DNA of 64,000 nucleotides from NCBI GenBank assembly GCA_964510345.1, contig CAZEBB010000001.1, forward strand, positions 62,001-126,000. The letters run 5' to 3'. The position numbers and the translations under genes are program-made. The DNA is from JAAYQA01 sp964510345 (GTDB lineage: Bacteria > Bacillota > Clostridia > Tissierellales > Peptoniphilaceae). How positions within the stretch are numbered: the stretch's first letter is position 1; every line of letters starts with the position of its first letter. Positions 17,015 through 23,893 of this stretch are shown here, in pieces. The notes beneath the pieces were generated by a model that was given only the letters and a program-made list of their open reading frames with translations, was not told the DNA's origin and did not search any database.

Positions 17015-17665
17015 GTGGTGTATATTTTCGCAGAGACGCATAAGGTCATAGCACGTGCTCTTCATATGAACCTTCAAGAAAAATACGATATTGAACTCAA
17101 TGAGGAACGCCTGCTATGGGGCTCGGTAGTACCCGATATTTTCCCAAAGTATAAAATTCAAAGACACTATATTGACGACAGCTTGCACTTTGTGGCCAAC
17201 GAGATCGTCACGCTGATCTTTGTCAGCCGCTTTATGAATATCAATGACCATAAAAACTCGATTACGAAAAAGCTGTTTAGCCGAAAACTCGGGATTATCA
17301 GCCATTATCTCTCGGACTTCTGCTGTATGGCACATGCCAACAACTGGAGTTTCAACGGGAACCTTGTGAAGCATGTACAGTACGAAAAGGCTGTAAATGA
17401 AGAAGCAAAGAAGCACGAATTCGATTTCGTGGAACTCGAAACGGAAGCCATCGATTTAGAAGGCGAGTCGATCCTTAAACTTCGCCATCTAATTGCAGAG
17501 CAGATCGCGAATATCGTCGAAGAGTACAAGACGAAAGAAAGCTCATGTGCTTGCGATCTGAACTATGCTTTGGCCATCAATACGAGAATTGCATCTTTTG
17601 TCTTCGATATCCTATTCGCCGTACAAAAAGATATGGGAACGCTGCAAGCAAGACTCGTATACTAA
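17015..17665 (+). CDS. Zinc-dependent phospholipase C-like protein
   Basis: A 216-residue protein resembling the Zn-dependent phospholipase C / S1-P1 nuclease family. It shows an early His (ETHKVIARAL), WGSVVPDI, HYIDDSLHF and the central GIISHYLSDFCCMAHANN segment. Together these give the His/Asp pattern expected for a tri-zinc site. No signal peptide or membrane segment is visible, unlike secreted phospholipases, so the protein may be cytoplasmic. The start is GTG 17015 or GTG 17018; the ribosome binding site AAAGGGAG is very close to both. It has its own promoter and terminator and neighbours lexA tail-to-tail. Substrate is unknown. Confidence 0.75.
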   Translation: MVYIFAETHKVIARALHMNLQEKYDIELNEERLLWGSVVPDIFPKYKIQRHYIDDSLHFVANEIVTLIFVSRFMNINDHKNSITKKLFSRKLGIISHYLSDFCCMAHANNWSFNGNLVKHVQYEKAVNEEAKKHEFDFVELETEAIDLEGESILKLRHLIAEQIANIVEEYKTKESSCACDLNYALAINTRIASFVFDILFAVQKDMGTLQARLVY

Positions 17666-17672
17666 TTGAACC

Positions 17673-17710
17673 AAAAAAGCATCCTGTGGTTTTCACAGCG
17701 ATGCTTTTTT
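17673..17710. terminator. Bidirectional terminator between PLC-like gene and lexA
   Basis: AAAAAAGCATC (17674-17683) pairs with GATGCTTTTTT (17700-17710), with an inner CTGTG/CACAG stem. A run and T run on both sides serve both converging genes. Confidence 0.85.
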
Positions 17711-17734
17711 CTGTTTGAATCGATTCATTGTTTA

Positions 17735-18349
17735 CTAATAGATTCTTCGTTGTAGTCCGATGACTTTTCCTAAAATGTGACAGTCCTGCGCAAAGATAGA
17801 GGACATCGTACTGTTTTCAGGCTTGAGTTCAATCGTTCCTGCGCGCTTATAGAATCTCTTCACGGTGGCCCCTTCGTCGATCATGGCGACGATGATCTCG
17901 CCGTTCGATGCGGTATTTTGTCGCCTGACGATGACCAGGTCCTCGTCGAGAATACCCGCTTCGATCATCGAATCGCCTCGGATACGCAACATAAATAACT
18001 CTCCCTTTTCTGCGAGGTGGGCAGGGAGGGGGTAGGTATCTTCGATATTTTCTACGGCGAGAATAGGGGAGCCGGCAGCGACATCACCTACGATCGGAAC
18101 GTTCACCACGCGGTGCACGGGAAATTCATCCGGATCACCGACAATTTCTATAGCACGGTTCTTCGTCGGATCTCGTCGAATATAGCCTTTTTGCTCCAAT
18201 TTGGTCAAATGGCTGTGGACCGTAGAAGTGCTTTTTAAATCGACCGCTTCACCGATTTCGCGGATGGCGGGTGGATACCCCTTCTTTTCTACTTCTTGTT
18301 TGACAAAATTTATAATTTCAATTTGTTTTCTCGTTAAATCTTCATACAT
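17735..18349 (-). CDS. lexA: SOS repressor LexA
   Basis: LexA represses DNA-damage genes and cuts itself when RecA forms filaments. The 204-residue protein has the winged-helix N-domain (MYEDLTRKQIEI through HSHLTKLEQKGYI), the Ala-Gly cleavage site at A92-G93 (DVAAGSP), and the catalytic Ser127 (RGDSM) and Lys164 (TVKRF). I chose ATG 18349 with GGAGGG upstream; a longer frame to 18400 would run through its promoter. It is divergent from yneA. Its own promoter carries a LexA box, so it is autoregulated. The same box occurs before recA at 28.3 kb. Confidence 0.98.
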   Translation of the reverse strand: MYEDLTRKQIEIINFVKQEVEKKGYPPAIREIGEAVDLKSTSTVHSHLTKLEQKGYIRRDPTKNRAIEIVGDPDEFPVHRVVNVPIVGDVAAGSPILAVENIEDTYPLPAHLAEKGELFMLRIRGDSMIEAGILDEDLVIVRRQNTASNGEIIVAMIDEGATVKRFYKRAGTIELKPENSTMSSIFAQDCHILGKVIGLQRRIY

Positions 18350-18371
18350 GGAAATCCCTCCAATTGACGCC

Positions 18372-18400
18372 ATTATATCATAGAGAAAAGGGGAAGGCAA
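18372..18400 (-). promoter_or_regulatory. lexA promoter
   Basis: On the minus strand TTGCCT (plus 18395-18400) and TATAAT (plus 18372-18377) are 17 bases apart, ending 22 bases before the lexA start. A LexA-type box overlaps the -35. Confidence 0.75.
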
Positions 18401-18410
18401 ACATTAGTTC
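18399..18410 (-). promoter_or_regulatory. LexA box overlapping lexA -35
   Basis: Minus strand reads CGAACTAATGTTTG, i.e. GAAC-N4-GTTT, one base from the perfect GAAC-N4-GTTC. It overlaps the lexA -35 hexamer, fitting autorepression. It is imperfect, so binding may be weaker than at yneA. Confidence 0.65.
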
Positions 18411-18429
18411 GATTATTTTCATATTACCC

Positions 18430-18458
18430 TTGACCTAGAACGTTTGTTCCTTTATAAT
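18430..18458 (+). promoter_or_regulatory. yneA promoter with LexA box inside the spacer
   Basis: TTGACC (18430-18435) and TATAAT (18453-18458) are 17 bases apart. A perfect LexA box, GAACGTTTGTTC, fills 18438-18449 between them. Confidence 0.85.
18438..18449 (+). promoter_or_regulatory. LexA box 1 of yneA (perfect)
   Basis: GAACGTTTGTTC matches the Firmicutes SOS box GAAC-N4-GTTC exactly and lies between the -35 and -10, so LexA would block RNA polymerase. Confidence 0.88.
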
Positions 18459-18466
18459 GAACATAA

Positions 18467-18478
18467 GAACATTCGTTC
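18467..18478 (+). promoter_or_regulatory. LexA box 2 of yneA (perfect)
   Basis: GAACATTCGTTC lies just downstream of the yneA start point. The same 12 bases occur at the recA promoter (28313-28324). Confidence 0.85.
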
Positions 18479-18479
18479 C

Positions 18480-18491
18480 GAACGTAAGTTT
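18480..18491 (+). promoter_or_regulatory. Possible third LexA box of yneA (imperfect)
   Basis: CGAACGTAAGTTTG has GAAC-N4-GTTT, 13 bases after box 2, in the yneA leader just before the ribosome binding site. One half-site is off consensus. Confidence 0.5.
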
Positions 18492-18504
18492 GCAGGAGGA
18501 TAAA

Positions 18505-18795
18505 ATGAAAAGAAAAATACAGTCCAAAAATATCCGTACACGTCGTTTCATCACCGTTTTGCTCGTTTTGTCACTACTCCTGATGGGTATGACCTTACGA
18601 AATGAAATAAAAGAGACACAGTTCAGCGCCATTGAAAGAGTGGTATTAGAAGGCGAAACACTCTGGTCCATCGCAGAAAATTATAATCCGGAAGGCCGCG
18701 ATATTCGTTCCTTTATCTCTGAAATCGCACAACTCAACACGATGAACGACAAAATGATCTACCCCGGTCAAGTTTTACAAATTCCGATCTACTAA
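18505..18795 (+). CDS. yneA: YneA-like SOS cell-division suppressor (TM + LysM)
   Basis: A 96-residue membrane-anchored protein: basic N-terminus, one transmembrane helix at about 15-30, and a LysM domain at 46-95 (EGETLWSIAENY to YPGQVLQIPIY). This size, layout and divergent position beside lexA are those of Bacillus YneA. YneA delays septation during DNA damage and acts outside the membrane through LysM. The ATG at 18505 follows AGGAGG. Two perfect and one imperfect LexA box cover the promoter, so it should be among the most tightly SOS-controlled genes here. The name rests on architecture and context. Confidence 0.88.
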   Translation: MKRKIQSKNIRTRRFITVLLVLSLLLMGMTLRNEIKETQFSAIERVVLEGETLWSIAENYNPEGRDIRSFISEIAQLNTMNDKMIYPGQVLQIPIY

Positions 18796-18799
18796 AAAC

Positions 18800-18839
18800 A
18801 TCCCGGCTCGTACCCCCTTGAACGAGCCGGGATATTTTT
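18800..18839. terminator. Bidirectional terminator between yneA and xer
   Basis: A perfect 12-base stem ATCCCGGCTCGT (18800-18811) / ACGAGCCGGGAT (18822-18833) is flanked by A5 and T5 runs. It touches the xer stop codon and serves both converging genes. Confidence 0.92.
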
Positions 18840-19788
18840 AATGGAAATTGGAGAGAGGATTCTTTATGACCGCGTCTCTCAACTGTTCGTCATCGGTGTG
18901 CGTGTAGATCTGTGTCGTTGCGACGCTGACATGTCCGAGTACTTGCTGCAACGTTCGGATATCGACTTGTCCATGCTTATACATGAGGGTAGCCGCCGTA
19001 TGACGTAATTTATGCGTCGTATAGAGTGTGGTATCAAAGCCGGCATCCTGTAGATGCTTTTCGATGCGATACTGAATCGCACGGTTGGTCATACGACGAT
19101 TTTGCGTGCTGACAAATAGGGCCAGTTCGCCATCAATGACGGGTCGTACTCTCATCCAATCGCTGATCGCCTCGATCGTCGATGGAGTTAAATAGACGGT
19201 GCGCTCCTTATTGCCTTTTCCAATCACTGTAAGTGTGTCACCTTTCATCGAGTCAATATTGATCTGCGCAAGTTCTGAAAGGCGTAAGCCACACGTCAGG
19301 AACAAAAGAGTGATGCAGTAATCCCTGGCTCGCAGCGTCTCATTCTTTACTTGTTGGATTTGGTTTAACAATCGAATCGATTCATCTAATGTGAGGTAGA
19401 CAGGATGCCTCATTTTTTTCTTGGGACTTTCCAGTCCGCCGGTAGGATTTTGATCGATCACGCGGATAATATCCGTTAGGTAGGAAAAGTAGGAACGCAT
19501 CGCAGAAATCTTTCGGGATCTTGCTGCCGCCGCATTGTCTTTGTCGCGATCCAGGTAGGACAAAAAGGCATGTAGATCTCTGAGGGTAATCGATCGATGA
19601 AATTTTTCATCGCATATGGAAAGATCGGTCGATTCAAATTCATCATCGATCGGACGATCGGATTTCCGATAGACGAGAAACCGAAGCATATGAAGAAGGT
19701 CGTACCCATATTCTTTTCTAGTGCTCGCTGCCGTACCACGGATCGATTGTAAATAATTTAAATAGTCGCTTAAGAGAGGGGGGTTCAT
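18838..19788 (-). CDS. Xer-type tyrosine recombinase
   Basis: A 316-residue site-specific recombinase of the XerC/XerD type. The N-terminal SAM-like core-binding domain spans about 1-105. The catalytic domain carries R169 (CGLRLSEL), the Lys loop GKGNKER (K194), H259xxR262 (HKLRH), H286 (GHVS) and the nucleophile Y295 (QIYTH). All catalytic residues are intact. The length is close to XerC/D (about 300) and shorter than streptococcal XerS (about 356). ATG 19788 follows GGAGGA. Its 5' leader contains a dif-like inverted repeat, and the gene lies where gene orientation switches. It could instead be a XerC/D pair member with a partner elsewhere. Confidence 0.93.
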   Translation of the reverse strand: MNPPLLSDYLNYLQSIRGTAASTRKEYGYDLLHMLRFLVYRKSDRPIDDEFESTDLSICDEKFHRSITLRDLHAFLSYLDRDKDNAAAARSRKISAMRSYFSYLTDIIRVIDQNPTGGLESPKKKMRHPVYLTLDESIRLLNQIQQVKNETLRARDYCITLLFLTCGLRLSELAQINIDSMKGDTLTVIGKGNKERTVYLTPSTIEAISDWMRVRPVIDGELALFVSTQNRRMTNRAIQYRIEKHLQDAGFDTTLYTTHKLRHTAATLMYKHGQVDIRTLQQVLGHVSVATTQIYTHTDDEQLRDAVIKNPLSNFH

Positions 19789-19811
19789 GATGATTCCTCC
19801 GATGATTATTT

Positions 19812-19841
19812 TATTTCACAAAATACTAATTTTGTGAAATA
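19812..19841. other. dif-like recombination site candidate (perfect inverted repeat)
   Basis: TATTTCACAAAA (19812-19823) and TTTTGTGAAATA (19830-19841) are perfect inverted copies around the 6-base centre TACTAA. Taken as 11-6-11 this is the 28-base layout of dif sites. The right arm TTTTGTGAAAT matches the E. coli XerD arm TTATGTTAAAT at 9 of 11 bases. It lies 24 bases before the xer start and just after the predicted transcription start. There is no T run, so it is not a terminator. Alternatives are an operator or an RNA hairpin controlling xer. Confidence 0.6.
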
Positions 19842-19850
19842 TCTAAAATG

Positions 19851-19879
19851 ATTATAACATAAAAGAGGTTGCGTCGCAA
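19851..19879 (-). promoter_or_regulatory. xer promoter
   Basis: Minus-strand TTGCGA (plus 19874-19879) and TATAAT (plus 19851-19856), 17 bases apart. The predicted start near 19844 places the inverted repeat at about +3 to +32. Confidence 0.65.
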
Positions 19880-19992
19880 ATTTCCTCTTCAGCTGTCCTT
19901 TTTCACATGTAACGCTAAAAAACGACGCTCTCATTTGGCCTGTAATGCATTTTAATTTTCTGAGGCATATCCCAGGTCCTTTACTTTCCATC

Positions 19993-20019
19993 AAAAAACG
20001 CACACGGAAACGTGCGCGT
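19993..20019 (-). terminator. Terminator after the aspartate aminotransferase-like gene
   Basis: On the minus strand ACGCGCACG pairs with CGTGTGCGT (one G-U) around TTTC and is followed by TTTTT. It lies nine bases after the stop at 20028. Confidence 0.88.
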
Positions 20020-20027
20020 CTTTCACT

Positions 20028-21233
20028 CTATTTGTTTTCATCAAGAAGCTTCGCGATCGCGTTCTCCATACGATCCATCGCTTTTTCCAATAGCTCCATG
20101 CTCGTTGCAAATGAAATTCGAATATAATCGTCATCACCGAAGCCGATACCCGGTACGACGGCAATTTGTGCTTCTTGCAGTAGAAATTCGGAAAACCCGA
20201 TTGAGTCTTTGATCCTTTTACCTTGATATTGACGATCATATAAATCGGAACTGTGAACGAATAGATAAAATGCACCGGCCGGTCGGCTGCAGCGCACGCC
20301 GCGCATTTGATTGATCCGGTCCACACAGTAGTCGCGCCGTTGACGAAACGCCTCAATCATCGGTTGGATCAATGCGTCGTCAGAATCCATTGCGACCACG
20401 GAAGCCGCTTGTGCGATCGAACTGGGATTTGACGTCATCTGGCTCTGCAATTTGTTCATCGCGCCGATGACATCTGCCGGTCCGGCAGCATAACCGATTC
20501 TCCAACCGGTCATCGCGTACGCTTTGCTACAACCATTGATCATAATTGTTATGTTATATACATCACAATTAGTGGCGGCTACGCTAAAATGCTCGCCTTC
20601 ATAGAGCAATTTCGAGTAGATCTCGTCCGATATTATATACAGTCCGTGGCTCACCGCCCACTCGCCGATCTCTCGGAGCAGTTCTTTGCTGTACACAAAC
20701 CCGGTTGGATTTGATGGCGAGTTGAGAATAATGGCACGGGTTTTTTCTGTGCGAAACGACTCTAATTGCCTTGCATTCGTACAGAAGCCATCTTCTTCTC
20801 GTGTGGGTACGAGCACAGGAACGCCGCCGGCTAACTTCACCATCTCCGTATAACTGACCCAGTACGGTGTTGGAATTAAAACCTCATCCATCGGATTGAT
20901 GATCGCCAACAATGCGTTGAGCAGTGAGTGTTTGGCTCCGTTTGCGACTGTGATCTGTTCGGCTGAGTACACGACTCCCGTGTCTCGTTTGATTCGATTG
21001 GCAATCGCCTCTCGCAATTCTACCGCGCCCTGTGCTGCCGTGTACTTTGTATTTCCCGTTTCGATCGCCTGAATGCCTGCCCGGGCGATGACCTCGGGAG
21101 TCTGAAAATCCGGTTCTCCGGCACTTAAACTGATGATATCTACGCCTTGTGCTCGTAATTGCCCTGCCTTTGCTGTGACAGACAGTGTTAATGACGGCGC
21201 GATGGACAGCGCCCTATTTGAGATCCTCTCCAT
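20028..21233 (-). CDS. Aspartate aminotransferase-like PLP enzyme
   Basis: A 401-residue class I aminotransferase of the AspB/PatA type. Motifs seen are SAGEPDF at 37-43, NSPSNPTG at 171-178, SDEIYSKLLY at 202-211, the PLP lysine K237 in GCSKAYAMTGWRIG, and a C-terminal RISFATS segment with the carboxylate-binding Arg. It most likely interconverts aspartate and 2-oxoglutarate with oxaloacetate and glutamate; aromatic or alanine substrates are possible. ATG 21233 follows GAGGAGAGG, 15 bases after the PHP gene, so the two are co-transcribed, probably with rny. Confidence 0.92.
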   Translation of the reverse strand: MERISNRALSIAPSLTLSVTAKAGQLRAQGVDIISLSAGEPDFQTPEVIARAGIQAIETGNTKYTAAQGAVELREAIANRIKRDTGVVYSAEQITVANGAKHSLLNALLAIINPMDEVLIPTPYWVSYTEMVKLAGGVPVLVPTREEDGFCTNARQLESFRTEKTRAIILNSPSNPTGFVYSKELLREIGEWAVSHGLYIISDEIYSKLLYEGEHFSVAATNCDVYNITIMINGCSKAYAMTGWRIGYAAGPADVIGAMNKLQSQMTSNPSSIAQAASVVAMDSDDALIQPMIEAFRQRRDYCVDRINQMRGVRCSRPAGAFYLFVHSSDLYDRQYQGKRIKDSIGFSEFLLQEAQIAVVPGIGFGDDDYIRISFATSMELLEKAMDRMENAIAKLLDENK

Positions 21234-21248
21234 TGTCCTCTCCTCTTT

Positions 21249-22088
21249 TTATCGGTATAAGTCAGCTCGTTGGTAGAGCGCATCGACCGTATTTTGACTG
21301 CAAGCATACCGACCCATGTACATTTGGTCGTTGCTTTTATAATGGCCATGGCAGTCAGACCCGGCCGTTGCGATCAAGTGAGGGTATTCTTTTGCGAATA
21401 AGAGATAGCGGTTCGCGTCCGACAGATTATGCTTGGAATTGATGATTTCAATTCCGTCTAAACCACAACCAAGCAGATCTTCAAGAATTGAATCGTCCCG
21501 TAATGTCTTGGGGTGTGCACAAACGGCGACACCGCCGCTCTCATGGATCAATTCCATGATGTTACGGTAGTCTAGGACCGTTTTAGGTACGTAGGCAAAC
21601 TTCCCGACGCCGATATATCGTTCAAATGCCTCACCGGCATTTTGTACGAATTTTTTATTGACCATATATTGAGCAAGTTGTCCCCGTCCGATAATTCCCC
21701 TTTTTTTCAGCGCGAATACCTCTTCTTCTTCAATATCAAGACCAAAGTCACGCAGAATCTGTATAATGCTTCGTATGCGGTTGTCTCGCGCGTCCTTTAA
21801 TAGTTGGAGTGTTTCGTTCAGATGATCGTTATCGGGATCCATCAAATAGCCCAGAATATGAATCTCTACCATTCGACCGTCTTTTTCCCATGTGGTCCCA
21901 AATTCGACAGCCGGTACAATATGCAATCCCGCTTTTTTTCCGTAGTGTAACATCTGCTCAATGCCGTCATATGTGTCGTGGTCGCTTAATGAGATCCCTT
22001 GTAAACCGATACGCGCTGCAAGTTCTGCGATTCGCTTCGGCGATAGCTTTCCGTCCGAGAAATATGAATGCACGTGTAAGTCAAACAT
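21249..22088 (-). CDS. PHP-domain phosphoesterase (YciV/RNase AM-like)
   Basis: A 279-residue PHP metalloenzyme. Metal ligands are visible in HVHSYFSDG (5-13), SLSDHDTYDG (38-47), PAVEFG, CAHPKT and GSDCHG, the full set of the polymerase-and-histidinol-phosphatase fold. The closest family I recognise is the stand-alone TrpH/YciV type, which includes 3',5'-nucleoside bisphosphate phosphatase and RNase AM activities. Placement directly after rny would fit a role in clearing RNA breakdown products, but that is inference. ATG 22088 has GGAG eight bases upstream. Confidence 0.88.
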   Translation of the reverse strand: MFDLHVHSYFSDGKLSPKRIAELAARIGLQGISLSDHDTYDGIEQMLHYGKKAGLHIVPAVEFGTTWEKDGRMVEIHILGYLMDPDNDHLNETLQLLKDARDNRIRSIIQILRDFGLDIEEEEVFALKKRGIIGRGQLAQYMVNKKFVQNAGEAFERYIGVGKFAYVPKTVLDYRNIMELIHESGGVAVCAHPKTLRDDSILEDLLGCGLDGIEIINSKHNLSDANRYLLFAKEYPHLIATAGSDCHGHYKSNDQMYMGRYACSQNTVDALYQRADLYR

Positions 22089-22117
22089 GTTTTTCTCCTA
22101 TGATCGATGAATGAACA

Positions 22118-22142
22118 ACTGCCCGTCATAAAGACGGGCAGT
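22118..22142 (-). terminator. Hairpin after rny, weak terminator or RNA-stability element
   Basis: ACTGCCCGTC and GACGGGCAGT form a perfect ten-base stem around five bases, eight bases after the rny stop. The following minus-strand sequence TTGTTC is a poor T run, so it may stall, protect the 3' end, or terminate only partly. Confidence 0.6.
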
Positions 22143-22149
22143 CGTATTG

Positions 22150-23682
22150 TTATTTTGCGTAGTCAGTTGTCCGCGTTTCGCGAATGACATTGACTTTGAT
22201 TTGTCCCGGGTACTGCAGCTCGTTCTCGATCGCCTTGGCAATCTCACGTGCTGTAATCGTCATTTGGTCTTCAGAAATATGCTCCGGTTTGACCATAATG
22301 CGCAATTCGCGTCCGGCCTGGATCGCAAAAGATTTTTCGATCCCTTCAAATCGATTGGCAATGCCTTCCAAGTTTTCGAGTCGATGGATATAGTTTTCCA
22401 ACGTTTCCCGTCTCGCTCCCGGCCGTGCCGCAGAGATCGCATCCGACGCTTGAACGAGTACGGCTTCGATCGTTTGCGGATCGACATCTCCATGGTGCGC
22501 TTCGACAGCGTGAAGGACTTCCTTGCTTTCCTTATATTTCTTTGCCAACGAGACGCCCAAGTCGACGTGAGGACCTTCCACTTCATGGTCAATTGCCTTG
22601 CCTAAGTCGTGTAGCAACCCGGCTCGTTTCGCAATATTGACATCTGCACCGAGATCCGCCGCCATCATCCCTGCTAGATTGGAGACTTCAACCGCGTGTT
22701 TCAGTACATTTTGTCCATATGAGGTGCGATACTTCAGTCTACCCAGTGTCTTTACCAGTTCCGGATGGAGTCCGTGAACATTGGCATCATCACATGCCTG
22801 TTCTCCGGCTTCCCGTATGATGACATCCAGCTCCGCTCTGGCCTTTGAAACCATTTCTTCAATTCGAGCCGGATGGATTCTTCCATCGGTAATGAGTTTC
22901 TCCAATGCGATACGCGCCACTTCTCTGCGTATCGGGTCAAAACTCGATAATACAACCGCTTCCGGTGTATCGTCGATGATGAGGTCGATGCCGGTGAGCG
23001 TTTCTAACGCCCGGATGTTTCTCCCTTCGCGACCGATGATACGTCCTTTCATTTCCTCATTCGGCAGACTGACTACGGTAACCGTCGATTCCGTGACATG
23101 ATCCGCCGCATAGCGTTGAATCGCAGTGGAAATGATTTCTCTTGCCCTTTTTTCAGATTCATCCTTCATCTTTAATTCCGAAGCGCGGATAATCTGTGCA
23201 TGTTCGTGCTCGATTTCACCTTTGACTTCGTCTAACAAGATGTCTTTCGCCTCATCTCGGCTTAATTCTGCAATGCGTTGTAATTCATTTTTCTGTTCTT
23301 GATATAGGTGTTCGATTTCCTCTTCAACCGTCGCAATGGATTTTGTCCGTTGCTGCAGTTGCTCTTCTTTCTTTTCCAGCGATTGGTACTTTTTATCTAA
23401 TGATTCCTCTTTAGACAATAAGCGCTTCTCAAGCCGATTGACTTCATTTCGACGCTCTTTATTCTCGCGTTCCTGTTCCGTGCGAAGGCGGAAAATTTCG
23501 TCTTTCGCTTCGAGGAGAACCTCTTTTTTGCTCGCTTCAGCGGTTCGACTGGCCTCATTGATGATGTCTTGTGCCATTTTTTCTGCGGAACCGATTTTTT
23601 TCTCACTGGAAGATTTACGAAGAAAGTATCCGACTAAAATACCGGCGGCTATACCAAGAAGTACAAATATTACTTTATCCAC
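22150..23682 (-). CDS. rny: Ribonuclease Y
   Basis: RNase Y is the membrane-anchored endoribonuclease that starts mRNA decay in many Gram-positive bacteria. The 510-residue protein has an N-terminal transmembrane helix (residues 3-22) and a long charged coiled coil (about 30-190). It also has a KH domain (MKGRIIGREGRNIRALE near 215) and an HD domain (LLHDLGKAIDHE near 355, with AHHGD). Length is typical (about 510-520). The start is GTG 23682 with GGAGGT six bases before. It has its own promoter in the 210-base gap from the split SbcC genes. Confidence 0.98.
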   Translation of the reverse strand: MDKVIFVLLGIAAGILVGYFLRKSSSEKKIGSAEKMAQDIINEASRTAEASKKEVLLEAKDEIFRLRTEQERENKERRNEVNRLEKRLLSKEESLDKKYQSLEKKEEQLQQRTKSIATVEEEIEHLYQEQKNELQRIAELSRDEAKDILLDEVKGEIEHEHAQIIRASELKMKDESEKRAREIISTAIQRYAADHVTESTVTVVSLPNEEMKGRIIGREGRNIRALETLTGIDLIIDDTPEAVVLSSFDPIRREVARIALEKLITDGRIHPARIEEMVSKARAELDVIIREAGEQACDDANVHGLHPELVKTLGRLKYRTSYGQNVLKHAVEVSNLAGMMAADLGADVNIAKRAGLLHDLGKAIDHEVEGPHVDLGVSLAKKYKESKEVLHAVEAHHGDVDPQTIEAVLVQASDAISAARPGARRETLENYIHRLENLEGIANRFEGIEKSFAIQAGRELRIMVKPEHISEDQMTITAREIAKAIENELQYPGQIKVNVIRETRTTDYAK

Positions 23683-23749
23683 AATTGCACCTCCTTCGTA
23701 TTAAATTGTCAAGTTGCAATACAATCAAAAATTGGTAACTTACTCTCTT

Positions 23750-23778
23750 ATTCTATTCTTTGGGTGCAGATTTGTCAA
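23750..23778 (-). promoter_or_regulatory. rny promoter
   Basis: Minus-strand TTGACA (plus 23773-23778) and TAGAAT (plus 23750-23755) with a 17-base spacer, about 60 bases before the GTG start. Confidence 0.75.
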
Positions 23779-23789
23779 CTACAACAAAT

Positions 23790-23812
23790 GGCTAAATATA
23801 CGTATTTTAGCC
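23790..23812 (-). terminator. Possible terminator of the recA/split-SbcCD operon
   Basis: GGCTAAA (23790-23796) and TTTAGCC (23806-23812) form a seven-base stem extendable through AT pairs, about 80 bases after the last gene of the cluster. The T-rich tract after it on the minus strand is short (ATTTGTTG), so the call is tentative. Confidence 0.4.
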
Positions 23813-23893
23813 TTATGTCATATTGTAAAGCGATATTTGTATAATCTTCTTGTGATGCAATTTAACAAAATGCTCTAAATCACAAGCCTTCGA

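Noticed and set aside
18838..19788. xer gene as a phage or transposon integrase
   Set aside because: No other mobile genes, tRNA target, direct repeats or composition change are visible around it; the dif-like site and strand switch suit a housekeeping Xer better.
19812..19841. Inverted repeat before xer as a terminator
   Set aside because: There is no T run on either strand and it lies directly behind a good promoter, so termination is unlikely.
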